Assembly (NCBI RefSeq): GCF_014490445.1
Contig: NZ_JACTUZ010000015.1
Location: forward strand, 1 to 56,391
Direction: 5' to 3'
DNA length: 56,391 bases
Source of the DNA: Pseudoroseomonas ludipueritiae
Lineage (GTDB): Bacteria > Pseudomonadota > Alphaproteobacteria > Acetobacterales > Acetobacteraceae
Position numbers and translations under genes: made by a program
Shown: piece after piece, positions 7,943 to 15,998 of the stretch
Position numbering within the stretch: the first letter of the stretch is position 1
Layout: each line of letters starts with the position of its first letter
The notes under the pieces: generated by a model
Told to the model about the DNA's origin: nothing
What the model saw: the letters and a program-made list of their open reading frames with translations, nothing else
Database searches by the model: none

Positions 7943-9553
7943 ATGCGTATTCCCTTCCCCGGCCGGCGCGGCCTTGCACGGCTGGCCGTGGCCGCCGCCC
8001 TTGGCGCGACGCTGCCGGCCGCCACGGCGTCCGCCCAGGGGCAGGCTTCCAATCAGACCCTGCGAGTGGTGCTGATCAACGACCTGACGGCCATCGACCC
8101 AGTCCTGTCACAGGCCGCCTTCGTGCGGAACCACGGCTTCTTTGTTTACGACCAGCTCTTTGCCTTCGACAGTGAGGGGAAGGCGAAGCCGCAGATGGTG
8201 GATAGCTATACCGCCTCGCCCGACGGCATGCGCTACAGCTTCACCCTGCGCGAGGGGCTGGTCTTCCACGATGGGCAGCCGGTGCGCGCGGCGGATGCGG
8301 TGGCCTCTATCAGGCGCTGGGGGCAGCGGGACATCGTGGGCCGGGCGCTCACCGCCGCCACGGCCTCGATGGACGTGGTGGACGACAAGACCTTCACCAT
8401 CACCCTCTCCCGCCCCTTCGCCCTAGTGGTCGAGGCGCTGGCCCGCCCCACCGGCAGCGCGCTCTTCGTGATGCCCGAGCGCATCGCCAAGACGCCGGCG
8501 AACGTGGCCATCACCGACCCGACCGGCTCGGGCCCCTTCACCTTCAGCACCAGCGACTGGCGCGCGGGTGACCGCGCCATCTACCGCCGCAACCCCACCT
8601 ATCGCCCCCGGGCCGAGGCCGCGGATGGTCTGGCCGGCGGCAAGGTGGTGAAGCTGGAGACGGTGGAATGGCTGGCCATGCCGGACCCCGCCACCGCCGC
8701 CGCCGCCATGCAGAACGGCGAGATCGACTTCATCGAGCAGCCGAGCCCCGATGTGGTGCCGACGCTGGAGCGGAACCGCCAGGTGCGGACCATGGCCTAC
8801 AACCCGGTGGGCTTCCAGGTCTGGCTGCGCCTCAACCACACCCAGCCGCCTTTCAACGACCCTCGTGCCCGGCAGGCGCTGCTCCATGTCATCAACCAGC
8901 AGGATGTGCTGGATGCCATGGGCGTTCGCCCCTCCGAGCAGATCCCCAACTGCCCGGCCTTCTTCTTCTGCGGCACGCCGCTGGAAAGCCGCTCGGGCGC
9001 CATCGGCCTCGGCAAGCCAGACCTGGACCGCGCACGCGCCCTGCTGAAGGAGGCGGGCTATAACGGCCAGAAAGTGGTTTTCCTGAATGCCACGGACAGC
9101 CCCCTGAACAATGCATCGACCCTCGTGATCGCCGATGCCATGCAGCAGGCCGGCCTGAACATGGATGTGCCCTCCATGGACTGGGGCACGCTGACGCAGC
9201 GCCGCAACCGGCGTGAGGCGCCGGAGGCCGGTGGCTGGAACCTGTTCGTCACCGTGGCGAATGTGCTGGACGGGCAGAACCCGCTGACCAACCAGTACCT
9301 CGCCAGCACGGGCGATGCCGCCCCGGCCGGCTGGCCGAAGGACGAGGAACTGGAGGCCCTGCGCCGCGCCTGGTGGGAGGAAAGCGACCCGGCGAAGCGG
9401 GATGCCATCCTGGGCCAGGTCCAGGCCCGCGCCTTCCAGGTGCTGCCCTATATCCCGGCCGCGCAGTTCCGCACCCTGGCTGCCTATCGCAGCAACGTGG
9501 AAGGGCTACGGCCCACCACCGTTCCGGTCTTCTGGGGCGTAGAAAAGAAGTAA
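7943..9553 (+). CDS. ABC transporter substrate-binding protein, family 5 (paralogue of the one at 225-1841)
   Basis: 536-residue periplasmic receptor. Signal peptide about residues 1-31 (MRIPFPGRRGLARLAVAAAL... ASA). The start at 7943 is preferred over the in-frame ATG at 7913 because GAGG lies 8 bases upstream and the signal peptide then begins normally. Core motifs: LRVVLINDLTAIDPV near residue 37, REGLVFHDGQPVRAADAVAS near 105, SGPFTFS near 200, and a conserved C-terminus (RPTTVPVFWGVEKK). Aligning by eye with the receptor at 225-1841 shows long identical blocks through the whole length, so they are recent paralogues. No family-5 permease is nearby, so the translocation partner must be encoded elsewhere if it exists. 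Confidence 0.9.
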   Translation: MRIPFPGRRGLARLAVAAALGATLPAATASAQGQASNQTLRVVLINDLTAIDPVLSQAAFVRNHGFFVYDQLFAFDSEGKAKPQMVDSYTASPDGMRYSFTLREGLVFHDGQPVRAADAVASIRRWGQRDIVGRALTAATASMDVVDDKTFTITLSRPFALVVEALARPTGSALFVMPERIAKTPANVAITDPTGSGPFTFSTSDWRAGDRAIYRRNPTYRPRAEAADGLAGGKVVKLETVEWLAMPDPATAAAAMQNGEIDFIEQPSPDVVPTLERNRQVRTMAYNPVGFQVWLRLNHTQPPFNDPRARQALLHVINQQDVLDAMGVRPSEQIPNCPAFFFCGTPLESRSGAIGLGKPDLDRARALLKEAGYNGQKVVFLNATDSPLNNASTLVIADAMQQAGLNMDVPSMDWGTLTQRRNRREAPEAGGWNLFVTVANVLDGQNPLTNQYLASTGDAAPAGWPKDEELEALRRAWWEESDPAKRDAILGQVQARAFQVLPYIPAAQFRTLAAYRSNVEGLRPTTVPVFWGVEKK

Positions 9554-9675
9554 TCGATGGGCGGTGGAGGGGACGCTGCCGCGCCTTCTCCACCTCTCTG
9601 TCAGCACCATGCCGCCATGGCATCCGAAGGGCTCAGGCCTGGGCAGCGCCAGCAGCGTCTGCTCACCATGGCGTG

Positions 9676-10220
9676 AATGCAGCGCCTCTTTACCAAACCG
9701 GCCATTGCGGCTGGCTCCAGAACCGTGGCGCCCCGGTTCCGCACTGGCGCGGCGGCGTCGCTGACTGCCTTGGCACCTCGACCGATATTGACGCGCAGAT
9801 AGCCGCCCACTCGGCACTGTCCCCCAGGAGGCGCTTGACACACGATTCGCCGCGCGTCGGAACGGGCAGCCGCCACGCCGCGCAAGGAGGCGCGCGAGCG
9901 CGCGGAGGTCGAGGAACGGCTGCGGCAGAAAGAAGCTGAACGCGATCGCCGCCCTCCCCTTCATCAGGCGGCAGCGGACCGTACTCCTGGTCGATGACAA
10001 GAATCTGGTGCACCACACCACGGCCACGCGCATCCGGGCACACGGCTACAGGGTCGTGGAGGCACGAAAAGGGCGGGCCGCAATGAGGCCTCTGGATGAG
10101 GTCCGCCCTGACCTGCTGGTTACCCATGTGGGCCTACCGGGCGGCATGAACGGCCGGCAGGTGGCCGAGGCGGTGCGCGGCCCCTACAGCCCTGCCGCGG
10201 CAGGCGCCGGGCCTGCGTAG
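9676..10220 (+). pseudogene. Remnant of a hybrid sensor histidine kinase (PAC end + linker + receiver)
   Basis: Three pieces of one signalling protein can be read in different frames. Around 9680-9805 is a PAS/PAC ending with the hallmark GTSTDIDAQ. At about 9850-9945 is a charged helical linker (KEARERAEVEERLRQKEAE) like those that precede a HisKA domain. From 9970 to 10220 is a receiver domain (TVLLVDDKNLVHHTTATRIR, LLVTHVGLPGGMNGRQVAEA). The HisKA and HATPase_c domains are missing, so an internal deletion joined linker to receiver. The phosphoacceptor aspartate is changed to histidine (TH rather than TD in LLVTHVGLPGG) and the pieces are out of frame. I infer a dead gene. The receiver tail ends in the loop of the downstream hairpin. 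Confidence 0.7.
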
Positions 10221-10239
10221 CCCGGCGCCGCGCAGGGCT
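10188..10239. terminator. Bidirectional hairpin
   Basis: Nested perfect stems: AGCCCTGC (10188-10195) with GCAGGGCT (10232-10239), and GGCGCCGGGC (10203-10212) with GCCCGGCGCC (10220-10229). It lies between the kinase remnant and the stop of the minus-strand MBL gene. It can end transcription of the large minus-strand catabolic block. Confidence 0.7.
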
Positions 10240-10244
10240 AGGCT

Positions 10245-11243
10245 TCAACCGGTCAGGTTCATCGGCTCGGCGGCCCATTCATAGGCATTGCCGTCCCTCA
10301 CCACATGCCCCAGCCCCGGCCACGGAAAGTGGTAGGAGAGCACCAGGTGCTTGTCCGTCGCCAGGCGGTCCAGCATGCGGCTCCGCGTCTGAGCCGACTG
10401 CTTCGGGTCTGTGTCAAAGGAGAATTCCCACAGTGGCCGTTGCAGCAGCAGGATGTGGTGATGCGCCAGGTCGCCGGTATAGACCATGGTCTGGCCGGCG
10501 GAGGTGATGGCGTAGCAGTGGTGCCCCACCGTATGTCCGGGCGTCGAGAGGGCGGTGATGCCCGGCACCACCTCGGCTCCATCCCGCACCATCATCATGC
10601 GGTCGCGATAGGCGGAAAGGTTCTTCTTCGCACCATCGATAAAGGTCGTCATGAAGGCAGGACCACGCTTGTTGCCGTCGTCGGTCCAGTAGCGAAGGTC
10701 CGCCTCGCTGACGGCCACCTGCGCATTGGGGAAGTTGCGCTTGCCTTCGGCATTGACCAGCGCCCAGCAGTGATCGCTATGGGCATGGCTGAGGATCACG
10801 AGATCGATCTGCTCCGGCTCAATGCCGGAGGCCCGCATATTGGCCAGCAGGCGCCCCGTGGTCGGGCCGAACATCTTGCTGTCGTCGCCCATGCTGTCGC
10901 CCATGCCGGTATCGAACAGGATGAGCTGTTTCCCGGTGTTCAGGATCAGCGCGTTCTGCTCCAGCGTCGCGGCATCCGGCGGCAGGAAATTGTTTTGCAG
11001 CAACGACACGATCTCGTTCGGCGGCGATGCCGGGAAGGCGGGCTCCGGCTTGCCGAGCGGCAGACGGCCATCGGAGACGACCGTGGCCTCGTATTCGCCG
11101 AGGCGGAAGCGGTACCATGCCGGCGGCAGATCGTTCCGAAACGGGGCTGCCGCACGCGCGGAATGCAGGCCGTGCTGCAAGAGCGCGGCCCCCGTCAACA
11201 AGCCGGCGCCAGCCCGAAGCAAGACGCGTCGTTGGATCGTCAT
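10245..11243 (-). CDS. MBL-fold metallo-hydrolase, secreted
   Basis: 332 residues. An N-terminal Tat-like/Sec signal (IQRRVLLRAGAGLLTGAALL, residues 3-22, then ARA) predicts export. The zinc-binding HxHxDH motif is SHAHSDH with H153, H155, D157 and H158. Further ligands are TPGHTVGHH near residue 225 and YTGDLAHHH near 246. The family includes lactonases, hydrolases of acyl-homoserine lactones and other esters; no motif here fixes the substrate. It is the last gene of the minus-strand group, 266 bases downstream of the Bug receptor gene, so it may be transcribed separately. A lactonase or ester hydrolase preparing the imported acid outside the cytoplasm would fit, but that is speculation. Confidence 0.85.
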   Translation of the reverse strand: MTIQRRVLLRAGAGLLTGAALLQHGLHSARAAAPFRNDLPPAWYRFRLGEYEATVVSDGRLPLGKPEPAFPASPPNEIVSLLQNNFLPPDAATLEQNALILNTGKQLILFDTGMGDSMGDDSKMFGPTTGRLLANMRASGIEPEQIDLVILSHAHSDHCWALVNAEGKRNFPNAQVAVSEADLRYWTDDGNKRGPAFMTTFIDGAKKNLSAYRDRMMMVRDGAEVVPGITALSTPGHTVGHHCYAITSAGQTMVYTGDLAHHHILLLQRPLWEFSFDTDPKQSAQTRSRMLDRLATDKHLVLSYHFPWPGLGHVVRDGNAYEWAAEPMNLTG

Positions 11244-11509
11244 CTTTGTTCTTCCTCCCAGTTGTTTCTACTGCGCCCGGCTCCGCGCAGATCATCGCCT
11301 GGATGCCGGGCACCGACACGGATGCCGGCGCCGAAGCAGCTGGAACCATGTGTCTGGCCCGCGAAGCTGATGCTACTGAAGCCTGTGCTTCGCATCCAGT
11401 TCGGTCGCGATGCGCCACAGTGGCGGCGCCCCAACATCCCGTGATCTGGTTCCCGCAAGGAAAGAGGCGGCACAAGCGGCTTTCCCTGCGACAGCAGGCG
11501 GACTCCGGG

Positions 11510-12487
11510 TTACTCCGGCGTCACTCCGGCTTCGCGCGTCAACTGCTTCCAGCGCGGGATCTCTCGTGCCATCAGCGCGCGCAGCGGCTCGGGGCCGCGC
11601 TGCTCCGGAGGCGGGATCTGGATGGCCATGTCGCCGAAGCGGGATTTCACCGTGGCATTCTCAAGCACCGTGTTGATCGCCTCCGTCAAAGTCCGCGCGA
11701 TCGGCTCCGGCGTGCCGCGCGGAACGAAGGCGGCATTCCATACGGCGATGTCGAAGCTCGGCAGACCAGCCTCCACCGAAGTCGGCACATCCGGCAACTG
11801 CGGCAACCTCTCGCCGACAGTGACCATGAGGGCGCGCAAGCTGCCTCCTTTTGCCTGAGGAATCACCGTGACTGCCTGATCCACGATGGCCTGCGTCACA
11901 CCGTTCATGGTGTCCTGCAAGGCAGGGCCCGCCCCGCGATAGGGAACGAGGGTCGCCTTTGCATTCATGGCGCGGTCGAAAAGCAGCGCGCCGAGATAGG
12001 AAACCGAGCCGGTGCCCGCCGTCGCCAGGGTGAGCTTGCCCTCGTTACGGCCGATCCAGTCACGCAACTCGGCGAGGCTCTTCCCCATCCCTGGCCAGAT
12101 CGCCAGGACCATGGGGTTGATGGCGAAAAGCCCGAGCGACGTGAAGCTTTCCACCGGGTCATAAGGCAGCTGCTTGTAGAAGGAAGGATTGGCCGCATGG
12201 GTGCCCATATGGCCGAGGCCGATGGTATAGCCATCCGGCGCGGCGCGGGCGGTGCGCTGTGTGCCGAGAATGCCACCCGCGCCGCCGATATTCTCCACCG
12301 GCACCGGCTGCCCCAGCACCGCCGACAGTTCCTGCGCCAGGATCCGTGCCATCACGTCGGTCGGCCCGCCGGCAGCGAAAGGCACCTGCATCGTGACCGG
12401 GCGGCTCGGGAATTTTCCCTCGGCGCGCGCTACCGCCGGAGCCGCCAGAGCCGCTGCCGTGGCCAGAATGCTTCTGCGTTGAATCAT
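11510..12487 (-). CDS. Tripartite tricarboxylate transporter (Bug family) substrate-binding protein
   Basis: 325-residue periplasmic receptor. Signal peptide residues 1-22 (IQRRSILATAAALAAPAVARA). Family hallmarks: FPSRPVTMQVPFAAGGPTDV near residue 27, LGQPVPVENIGGAGGILG near 60, ARAAPDGYTIGLG near 80 and VPYRGAGPALQDTMNG near 165. A strong AGGAGG precedes the ATG. Bug proteins normally deliver carboxylates to TctA/TctB, but no intact tctAB is in the window. It sits downstream of the MaoC, dehydrogenase, PrpD and CaiB genes on the same strand, suggesting the ligand is the acid those enzymes degrade. Confidence 0.92.
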   Translation of the reverse strand: MIQRRSILATAAALAAPAVARAEGKFPSRPVTMQVPFAAGGPTDVMARILAQELSAVLGQPVPVENIGGAGGILGTQRTARAAPDGYTIGLGHMGTHAANPSFYKQLPYDPVESFTSLGLFAINPMVLAIWPGMGKSLAELRDWIGRNEGKLTLATAGTGSVSYLGALLFDRAMNAKATLVPYRGAGPALQDTMNGVTQAIVDQAVTVIPQAKGGSLRALMVTVGERLPQLPDVPTSVEAGLPSFDIAVWNAAFVPRGTPEPIARTLTEAINTVLENATVKSRFGDMAIQIPPPEQRGPEPLRALMAREIPRWKQLTREAGVTPE

Positions 12488-12536
12488 CCATTTCCTCCTG
12501 AAATCTTCTTGGCAGGATGAAGCCGCAGGCGGAGGT

Positions 12537-13397
12537 TCAGCCGACCCGTGCCTCCGCCCGCATGGCTAGCCCACCTGCGGGGTTGGTTGCCCAAAGCGCG
12601 ATGCGTCCTTCCTCATCCGGAGGATTTCCGCTCAGCGTCACCGGCGCGCCGTCGAAGAGCGGCGACATGGCCCTGAAGGAGAACTGCGTGACCCTCGCCT
12701 CCGGCATCTGCCGGCGCAGCAGGTCCAGCAACAGGGTCGCGATCAGCGGGCCGTGCACGATCAGGCCGGGATAGCCTTCCTCCCGCGTCACATAGTCGCG
12801 GTCGTAGTGGATGCGGTGGCCGTTGAAGGTCAGCGCCGAATAGCGGAAGAGCATCACCGCATCCGGCACCAGGCTGCGCTGCCAGACGCCGGGCGGCGGC
12901 GCCTCGGGCGCCGCCTTCACCGCCGCCCCAGTGGCGGAGCGGTAGACGATGTCATGCTCCTCGGTCAGCAGCACGGCCTCCTGCCCCGCCTCGCGGACCT
13001 CATGCCGCACCGTCACAAAGACCAGCTCGCCCGAGGCGCCCAGGCGGCTGGAGACATTTGCGATGGTAGACCTGCGCGTCACCGCCATGCCGACGCGCAG
13101 CGGTGCGTGGAAGACCAGCCGCCCGCCGGCCCACATGCGGCGTGGCAGGTGGTGCACCGGCGGCAGGAAGCCGCCGCGCGTGGGATGCCCGTCGATGCCC
13201 AGCGACGAATGCCGTGCTCCTGGCAGGAACATGATCCAGTGCGACAGCGGCGGCGCGGCATCGCCTGGCTGCGCCGCGGGGTCGTCGCGATCCAGCGTGG
13301 CGGAGAGGCGGTCCAGTGGGCCGGCGGCGACCACGTCCCGCTGCTCTTCCTGCCGGCCGATCCAGGCGCTGTAGTCGGTCAGGCTATCCTGGCTCAT
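12537..13397 (-). CDS. MaoC/HTD2-type enoyl-CoA hydratase (mesaconyl-C4-CoA or itaconyl-CoA hydratase-like)
   Basis: 286 residues, two hot-dog modules. The N-terminal half (DYSAWIGRQEEQRDVVAAGP, HWIMFLP, GGFLPPVHHLPRRMWAGGRL) is the degenerate FAS1-like dehydratase module found in mesaconyl-C4-CoA and itaconyl-CoA hydratases. The C-terminal half (LFRYSALTFNGHRIHYDRDY, GLIVHGPLIATLLLDLLRR) carries the active-site helix. The start at 13397 is chosen over a codon 13 residues upstream because GAGGG precedes it and the longer version runs back into the dehydrogenase gene. It follows the acyl-CoA dehydrogenase gene by about 10 bases. Next to a CaiB transferase this suggests hydration of a branched or dicarboxylic enoyl-CoA; the exact substrate is inference. 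Confidence 0.8.
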   Translation of the reverse strand: MSQDSLTDYSAWIGRQEEQRDVVAAGPLDRLSATLDRDDPAAQPGDAAPPLSHWIMFLPGARHSSLGIDGHPTRGGFLPPVHHLPRRMWAGGRLVFHAPLRVGMAVTRRSTIANVSSRLGASGELVFVTVRHEVREAGQEAVLLTEEHDIVYRSATGAAVKAAPEAPPPGVWQRSLVPDAVMLFRYSALTFNGHRIHYDRDYVTREEGYPGLIVHGPLIATLLLDLLRRQMPEARVTQFSFRAMSPLFDGAPVTLSGNPPDEEGRIALWATNPAGGLAMRAEARVG

Positions 13398-13407
13398 GCC
13401 GCCGCCC

Positions 13408-14577
13408 TCAATAGGAACGCGGCATGCCAAGGACATGCTCGCCGAGATAGGACAGGATCAGGTTGGTGCTGATCGGCGCGACCTGATACAGGCGCGTTTC
13501 GCGGAACTTCCGCTCCACGTCGTATTCTTCCGCGAAACCGAAGCCGCCATGGGTCTGCACGCAGGCCTCGCCGGCCGCCCAACTGGCTTCCGCCGCCAGC
13601 ATCTTGCCCATATTGGCTTCCTCGCCCGGCCTCTCGCCGCGCTCGAACTTCTCCAGCCCCTTCTGCACGATCGCCTCGGCCGCGCGCATCTGGGCATAGG
13701 CGCGGGCGATAGGGAATTGCACGCCCTGGTTCTGCCCGATGGGGCGGCCGAAGAGCACCCGCTCCTTCGCGTAGCTCACCGCCTTCTCGATGAACCACTT
13801 GGCATCGCCGATACACTCGCTGGCGATCAGCAGCCGCTCGGCATTCATGCCGTCCAGGACGTAGCGGAAGCCCTTGCCTTCCTCGCCCACGAGGTTCTCC
13901 GCGGGCACCTCCATGTTGTCGAAGAAGACCTCGCAGGAATTGTGGTTCATCATGGTGCGGATGGGGCGGATGCTCAGGCCCTTGCCGAGCACCGTCCGCA
14001 TATCCACGATAAAGGTGGAGAGGCCCTCGGTTTTCTTCGCCACCTGCTCACGCGGCGTGGTGCGGGCCAGCAGCAGCATCAGGTCGGAATGCTCGGCCCG
14101 GCTGGTCCAGATCTTCTGGCCGTTGACGATGTACTTGTCGCCTTCCCGCCGCGCGAAGGTGCGCAGCGCGGTGGTGTCGGTGCCGCTGGTCGGCTCCGTC
14201 ACGCCGAAAGCCTGCAGGCGCAACTCACCGCTGGCGATCCTCGGCAGGTATTCCTGCTTCTGCGCGGTGCTGCCATGCCTAAGGATGGTGCCCATGATAT
14301 ACATCTGGGCATGGCAGGCGGCGCCGTTGCAGCCCTGGCGCTGCACCTCCTCCAGGATGGCGGCGGCGGCGGAAAGGCCGAGCCCGGCGCCACCATATTC
14401 CTCTGGGATCAGGGCGCCGAGATATCCGGCCTCCGTCAGCGCCTGGACGAATTCGGTGGGATAGCCGCGCACCTCATCCAGCTTGCGCCAGTACTCGCCG
14501 GGAAAGCGGGAGCAAAGCTTCGCCACCTCGGCGCGCAGATCGGCATGCAGGTCGGTCTCGGTGCTCATCTGGTCCAT
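13408..14577 (-). CDS. Acyl-CoA dehydrogenase
   Basis: 389-residue flavoprotein that introduces a 2,3 double bond into an acyl-CoA. Visible are GVTEPTSGTDTTALRTFARR (FAD/substrate loop, about residue 120), DKYIVNGQKIWTSRAEHSDL, YAKERVLFGRPIGQNQGVQF (about 260) and the FAD motif VQTHGGFGFAEEYDVERKFRE (about 340). Unlike the pair at 28584-30802, this protein carries both halves of the signature and looks homo-oligomeric. Start at 14577 (MDQMSTETD) because it clears the upstream PrpD stop and has AGGA upstream; an ATG three codons later is possible. It forms an operon with the genes on either side (gaps of 10-16 bases). Confidence 0.88.
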   Translation of the reverse strand: MDQMSTETDLHADLRAEVAKLCSRFPGEYWRKLDEVRGYPTEFVQALTEAGYLGALIPEEYGGAGLGLSAAAAILEEVQRQGCNGAACHAQMYIMGTILRHGSTAQKQEYLPRIASGELRLQAFGVTEPTSGTDTTALRTFARREGDKYIVNGQKIWTSRAEHSDLMLLLARTTPREQVAKKTEGLSTFIVDMRTVLGKGLSIRPIRTMMNHNSCEVFFDNMEVPAENLVGEEGKGFRYVLDGMNAERLLIASECIGDAKWFIEKAVSYAKERVLFGRPIGQNQGVQFPIARAYAQMRAAEAIVQKGLEKFERGERPGEEANMGKMLAAEASWAAGEACVQTHGGFGFAEEYDVERKFRETRLYQVAPISTNLILSYLGEHVLGMPRSY

Positions 14578-14593
14578 CAAGCTCAGTTCCTGT

Positions 14594-15988
14594 TCAGGCA
14601 GCGGCGCGGGCGCCGGTCTTCGGGGCGGCATGGCGAAGCAACGAGGCCGCCTCGTTCAACTGGTCCAGCCGCAGCACCTCCTCCGCCAGCGCGGCGGCGG
14701 GGCCGGCGCCCAGCACAGCATCGGCCAAGCCGGCGAACTTGGCGCGCAGCTCGGCATCCGTCGGGAAGTTGGAGGGCTCGCCCTTCGGCACCACGACCTT
14801 GCGGATGAAGGTCTCTCCGCGTGCCCGCAGGGTCAGCTTGCCGGACATATTGGCCGGGAATTCCGCCTCGATGTCGTCGTCATGGGAGCAGGTGACGCGT
14901 GGAAGCAGGGCACGGATGACAGGATCGTGCAGCAGCTTGTAGCTGTCCCAGTCCATCCTGCCCGTGGCCAGGGCGCTGGCCACGACGAAGGGGCCGCTGA
15001 ACTGCCCGTCCACCACATTCTGCGGGTCCGCCTTCCGCTCCGCCGGCTCGCCCACCAGCAGCAGGGCGGCACGGGAGATGCCGAGCGTCGCGCCCTCGAT
15101 CTCCTCCGGCTTCAGGTCCAGCTCGGCCCGCAGCGCCAGGGCGGCGTCGATACCGGCATGGCCCCAGCGGCAGGAGGGATAGGGCTTCACGCCGGTTGCC
15201 ATCAATTCGTAGAACTGGCCGAGATCCTGCAGCACGCGCTCCGGCCTCGGCGCGGGGGCATAGGCATTGAGGAAGCCGTGCTTGCCTTCGATGGCATCCG
15301 AGGCACCCTTGAAGCCCTCTCGCGCCAGCGTGGCGGCGGTGAGCCCGGCCATGCCGGCCCAGCCGACCTGGAAGCGTTTGGTCCAGGCGCCATTGGCCAG
15401 GAATTGCAGGCTGCCGGCGCTCTGGCTGAGGGCGATGCCAAGCGCGGAGGCGATGCCCGCCGCATCCAGCCCGAAGACCCGTCCCGCCGCCGCGGCCGCG
15501 CCGAAAGCGCCGCAGGTGGCGGAGGGATGGAAGCCGCGGTCGTAATGCGCGCCCGCCGGCAGGGCCAGTGCCAGGCGCAGCGCCACCTCATAGCCGGCGA
15601 TGATGCCCGCCAGGGCTTCGGCCCCCGAGGCCCCGGCCATTTCCGCGGCCGCCAGCGCGGCGGGGATCACCGGGGCACCGGGGTGCAGCACCGCCTCGGC
15701 ATGGGTGTCATCGAAATCCAGCGAATGGCCGAGCGTGGCATTCACCAGCGCGGCGCCGGCGGGCGAATAGCCGGCGTCGTCGCCGAAGACACGGGCCTCA
15801 CCCTGCGCCAGCCCCAGAGCCCGCACAGCCGCCAGCAGGGCTGGCGTGCTCTCAGCATCCCGCCGCGCGCGGATGGCATTGCCGATCAGGTCCAGCACCA
15901 GCAGCCGCGCGCGCGCGGCGACCTCAGGCGGCAGCGCCTCGGCACGCAGGCCGGCGACAAAGGCGGAAAGCTCTTTGGTAATGGTCAT
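14594..15988 (-). CDS. MmgE/PrpD family protein
   Basis: 464 residues, normal for the family, which includes 2-methylcitrate dehydratase, cis-aconitate decarboxylase and many uncharacterised lyases. Typical segments: SAFVAGLRAEALPPEVAARA at the N-terminus, NATLGHSLDFDDTHAEAVLH near residue 85 (the GHxLDFDDTH motif), FHPSATCGAFGAAAAAGRVF near 155 and KPYPSCRWGHAGIDAALALR near 270. The start at 15988 has GAGGGA 6 bases upstream and lies inside the end of the CaiB gene region. Within an operon with CaiB, acyl-CoA dehydrogenase and MaoC genes it probably dehydrates or isomerises a tri- or dicarboxylic acid. Reaction not fixed by sequence. Confidence 0.85.
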   Translation of the reverse strand: MTITKELSAFVAGLRAEALPPEVAARARLLVLDLIGNAIRARRDAESTPALLAAVRALGLAQGEARVFGDDAGYSPAGAALVNATLGHSLDFDDTHAEAVLHPGAPVIPAALAAAEMAGASGAEALAGIIAGYEVALRLALALPAGAHYDRGFHPSATCGAFGAAAAAGRVFGLDAAGIASALGIALSQSAGSLQFLANGAWTKRFQVGWAGMAGLTAATLAREGFKGASDAIEGKHGFLNAYAPAPRPERVLQDLGQFYELMATGVKPYPSCRWGHAGIDAALALRAELDLKPEEIEGATLGISRAALLLVGEPAERKADPQNVVDGQFSGPFVVASALATGRMDWDSYKLLHDPVIRALLPRVTCSHDDDIEAEFPANMSGKLTLRARGETFIRKVVVPKGEPSNFPTDAELRAKFAGLADAVLGAGPAAALAEEVLRLDQLNEAASLLRHAAPKTGARAAA

Positions 15989-15998
15989 GGGGTGTCCC

